This document shows, piece after piece, positions 24,691-26,954 of a stretch of 26,954 nucleotides of DNA; the stretch's first letter is position 1; each line of letters begins with the position of its first letter. Position numbers and translations under genes: made by a program. The stretch is from JAZGBC01 sp036444495 (lineage in GTDB: Bacteria; Pseudomonadota; Alphaproteobacteria; Kiloniellales; J153): positions 1-26,954 of the forward strand of contig JAZGBC010000030.1 of the NCBI GenBank assembly GCA_036444495.1, given 5' to 3'. The notes beneath the pieces are model-generated. The model made no database searches and was not told the origin of the DNA. It saw only the letters and a list, made by a program, of their open reading frames with translations.

Positions 24691-25330
24691 GTATCTTAAG
24701 ACGCGGTGGGTCATGGAACGATGGACTATTAGGCGGCTGCGCTCCGCAATGTTTGCGGAAGAGCGGAGAAAGCTTCTTGCTTTACACGTTCTCTTGGGCC
24801 TCGCGTTATCGCCCATCCCGACGCTGCTTACCGGTTGGGCGTATCTGCTAGATCTCGCTCAAATAGCCATGTTGCCCAGCGCATTGTACATCAAGCCTTT
24901 GGTTTGGTTCTGGTTGACGATCTATTCGGTTCTGCCGTGTCCGGCGTTTCTTGCTTGGTCACTGCCGAGCATGCACCGTGTTGGCCTACCGAAACGCTCG
25001 ATCGGTTTTCTTTGCCTGCTCGTCGTCTATAACCCCGTTCGGATAAATTTATACAGGGCTATCGCGGAACGCGAAGCTCGCGAACACGTCTATACCCTGC
25101 ACTACAAATATATCATTCTTTGGGACTTCAAGAATGTTGATACGGCCGTTCTGATAGCACTCGTCATTTGGGCATTCTGTAGACACCGCGACATGCAACC
25201 GATTGAGAGAGCCTCATTCCATTGGTTTCTTTTCGTCTGCGCTCTCTGGGCCGCATGCGATTTCTTCGAGGTATTCGCAGGTTCGTTCTTCTTGGCCGAG
25301 TTCGCGATTCGCATTTTCGGTTTCCACTAA
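24680..25330 (+). CDS. Hypothetical multi-pass membrane protein (possible immunity protein)
   Basis: The product is 216 residues from the first ATG, with about five hydrophobic segments near 32-52, 73-93, 108-124, 152-168 and 180-213. Charged loops lie between, for example AEREAREHVYTLHYKY. I do not recognise a family. The start is uncertain: ATG at 24680 has only a distant GGAG, and ATGs at 24713 and 24749 are possible; the first hydrophobic segment follows all three. Base composition is low for the window (sampled lines of about 38-60 % GC). The gene converges with the large minus-strand gene and their stop codons overlap by three to four bases. Its position between an intact and a broken copy of the same C-terminal module suggests a partner or immunity role, which is inference. 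Confidence 0.65.
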   Translation: MSGKYLKTRWVMERWTIRRLRSAMFAEERRKLLALHVLLGLALSPIPTLLTGWAYLLDLAQIAMLPSALYIKPLVWFWLTIYSVLPCPAFLAWSLPSMHRVGLPKRSIGFLCLLVVYNPVRINLYRAIAEREAREHVYTLHYKYIILWDFKNVDTAVLIALVIWAFCRHRDMQPIERASFHWFLFVCALWAACDFFEVFAGSFFLAEFAIRIFGFH

Positions 25331-26751
25331 GAACCAGGGACCGTTACGAAGCTGATCCATCGACGCTTCGCATCGGGTTGGAAAGCGTTCTCTATTTGTA
25401 TTACGCCCTCCACAGAATCACGCCACTCTGCCTTCCATTTGAACGGCTTCGCCTTCTTATGCCGTTCGAGGACCTGTGATTCCGGATGAAAGATTGCACC
25501 CGCGTTAAAGTTGTATCCATCAACGTCGCTCCACTCGTGCATAATCTTTCCCTCCACAAGGATTCGATCACCTTGTCGTTGCAAAAGGAAATCGCCGGTC
25601 GAGGTTAGGCTGCTGGCGCCAGCGCCGAAAAGGATCGAGATTGTATCCGTCTCGTCGGTACTCCTGGCCTTTGCAAAACGTTCGATGCCTGAAACCGAGG
25701 TAAGGTTTATATCGACCTTCCAGTGGTCCTGAAACTGCGCCACACGTGTCCTGGGGTTTTTAGTTATGTCTTCGACCACCGATGATCCCGGGGTGCTCGT
25801 TTCCGGCGCGATGAAATTCCGCTGCTTGAATCGCTCGATGTTCTCTTGAACCGCGTTGCGGATCAGGTCGAATTCGAAGGCTTCCTCCCGGGTGACTTCG
25901 ATCGAGCTTCCGCTCGCCCCCAGATAATGTTCGAAGAACCGCACAGCAAGCTTTAGGCCAAGTTTCCGGCCTGCCGCCAATAAGAACTGTGCGAGCGCTT
26001 CGACGCCCTCCAGGTCGCTGCGCACGACGCAGGCGAGGTCGTCCTTCAGGCCCTGCTGAATCTTCACGTCCACCGGGTCCTTGATGGCGAAGGCCTCGGC
26101 GCAGCGCGCCTTGAGGTCGGCCTCGACGATCTCGTAGAGCGCCTTGGCGCGGGCGCGGAACTGCGCGTTGCTCGGCACGGCGGACAGGCCCCGGGGGAGA
26201 CGGACCCAGAGGTTTCGCGGCGTGAAGTGGGCCACCAGGGGGCGGGATTCGAATACCGTTGGCGGAATCGACCGGGCAGAGCCCGTCGCCGCCTTGACAT
26301 CCACATCGAAGGCGATGCCCCAATCGCGGATGAACTCCTTCATCATTTCCTTGAGCGCCACCTTGCGCTCGGCGCTCAAAAGCCCCGCGGTCGGGCCCTC
26401 GATCGGGCCGGGTTCGGCCAGTGTGGCGATTTTGTAGGGTATGGCCGTGCCCTCGGGTACGGCGAGCGCCTGGCCCTGGGCCAGCTTGTTGAGCAGGGGT
26501 CCGCTCCTGGCCAGGGGGCGCCTTATATTCTGGTCCCGCATGTCCATGCGGTAGCCCATCAGCGCCTCGGCGGTCGCCTGGTCGTATTTGCCGGTCACAT
26601 AGTCGCGCAGGTAGGGACGGGAGCGCCGGTCGCGCTTGGCGCCGAGCAGCGCCTGGACGAGGGCCACGTCGTGGGGCCGGTTGAGCCCGCCTTGGCCGAT
26701 GGTGCCGGTGAGCGCCGCGGGACGGGTCGTTGCAAGCCTGGGTGCGGTCAT
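25327..26751 (-). CDS. Modular protein with peptidoglycan-binding-like N-terminus and unknown low-GC C-terminal domain (toxin-like candidate)
   Basis: The product is 474 residues from the ATG at 26751, chosen because AGGAGGG lies nine bases before it; the frame is open to 26841 without a better start. Residues 18-75 (IGQGGLNRPHDVALVQALLG, then TGKYDQATAEAL) resemble the start of peptidoglycan-binding domains that precede many secreted effectors. The middle (about 90-255) is a mixed charged region without a motif I know. Residues from about 255 to the end are encoded by DNA that drops from about 70 % to roughly 50 % GC near base 25985. This part contains ISILFGAGASSLTSTGDFLL and HEWSDVDGYNFNAGAIFHP, and ends with the segment duplicated in the remnant at 24498-24690. 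There is no signal peptide. The function is unknown; a secreted cell-wall- or membrane-acting effector is the favoured guess. Confidence 0.7.
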   Translation of the reverse strand: MTAPRLATTRPAALTGTIGQGGLNRPHDVALVQALLGAKRDRRSRPYLRDYVTGKYDQATAEALMGYRMDMRDQNIRRPLARSGPLLNKLAQGQALAVPEGTAIPYKIATLAEPGPIEGPTAGLLSAERKVALKEMMKEFIRDWGIAFDVDVKAATGSARSIPPTVFESRPLVAHFTPRNLWVRLPRGLSAVPSNAQFRARAKALYEIVEADLKARCAEAFAIKDPVDVKIQQGLKDDLACVVRSDLEGVEALAQFLLAAGRKLGLKLAVRFFEHYLGASGSSIEVTREEAFEFDLIRNAVQENIERFKQRNFIAPETSTPGSSVVEDITKNPRTRVAQFQDHWKVDINLTSVSGIERFAKARSTDETDTISILFGAGASSLTSTGDFLLQRQGDRILVEGKIMHEWSDVDGYNFNAGAIFHPESQVLERHKKAKPFKWKAEWRDSVEGVIQIENAFQPDAKRRWISFVTVPGS

Positions 26752-26954
26752 GGGGCGAATCCCTCCTGGACTTCGGGTCGCGAGTGTCAGGATAAAGTTC
26801 CTGTTTCGTTCTTTATCGCCCAAGCGGCGATGCCCGGTCAAGGACCGGGCGTGTGGAAGTTCGCCGTTTTTTTGGAGGTCTCGGACGCCCGGTGCTTGCG
26901 CCCCTTGCCGCGCCGGGGAGCGCCTGATACATCACCGGCGCGCGGCCGGGCACC

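Noticed and set aside
24453..24851. A 132-codon plus-strand open frame after ptsI
   Set aside because: Its first half is antisense to the toxin-module remnant and its second half is out of frame with the membrane protein; the translation resembles nothing.
25327..25700. Colicin M-like catalytic motif in the toxin-like C-terminus (SDVDGYNFNAG followed by a histidine)
   Set aside because: The colicin M motif D-x-Y-D-x5-H-R is not matched: the second aspartate is asparagine, the spacing to the histidine differs and the arginine is missing.

Overview
The window is high-GC DNA, mostly around 65-70 % by eye, from a bacterium that looks like an alphaproteobacterium, plausibly Rhodospirillales-like. 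The main reason is the gene order chvI - chvG - hprK/rapZ - EIIA(Man) - ptsH - ptsI with an ATP-type pckA close by on the opposite strand, which is an alphaproteobacterial signature. A stand-alone NDUFS6-like zinc-finger protein and a GlxA-family regulator fit as well. I cannot name a genus.

Layout. Bases 1-4342 carry a branched-chain amino-acid-type ABC operon: the end of a substrate-binding protein, then livH, livM, livG and livF, translationally coupled from livH onward. Two tiny TA-flanked palindromic elements sit directly behind livF, followed by a tRNA-Arg(CCG) on the minus strand. Bases 4755-6768 (minus) hold a lipoprotein-like alpha/beta hydrolase overlapping an ABC-2-type ATPase that has no permease partner here. 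Bases 6915-8565 (plus) hold the zinc-finger protein and a PaaK-like adenylate-forming enzyme. polA follows (8640-11657). Next comes an acidic repeat protein preceded by a good sigma-54 promoter match and closed by a terminator. A DMT-family exporter, pckA and a GlxA/AraC regulator run on the minus strand, and a LysR regulator diverges from them. The ChvI/ChvG two-component system and the regulatory PTS (HPr kinase, RapZ, EIIA, HPr, EI) fill 17936-24441. No sugar permease components are visible, so the PTS is probably a regulatory phosphorelay that links carbon and energy state to ChvG/ChvI and pckA.

The last 2.5 kb is accessory. A 474-residue protein (minus) has a high-GC N-terminal part with a peptidoglycan-binding-like start and a low-GC C-terminal part. 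A low-GC multi-pass membrane protein converges on it, and beyond that lies a frameshifted remnant of a second copy of the large protein's C-terminal end. This is the arrangement expected of a modular toxin whose C-terminal cassette was replaced, with an adjacent immunity-like gene; that reading is inference.

The most surprising observations are as follows. (1) polA contains an in-frame block of about 45 % GC that adds a divergent second copy of a 70-residue polymerase-domain segment right after the 5'-nuclease helix-hairpin-helix. (2) HPr kinase and RapZ are fused into one open reading frame. (3) The 3'-end accessory locus shows signs of C-terminal cassette exchange. (4) Two MITE-like palindromes lie behind livF, the first of which supplies part of the livF stop codon.
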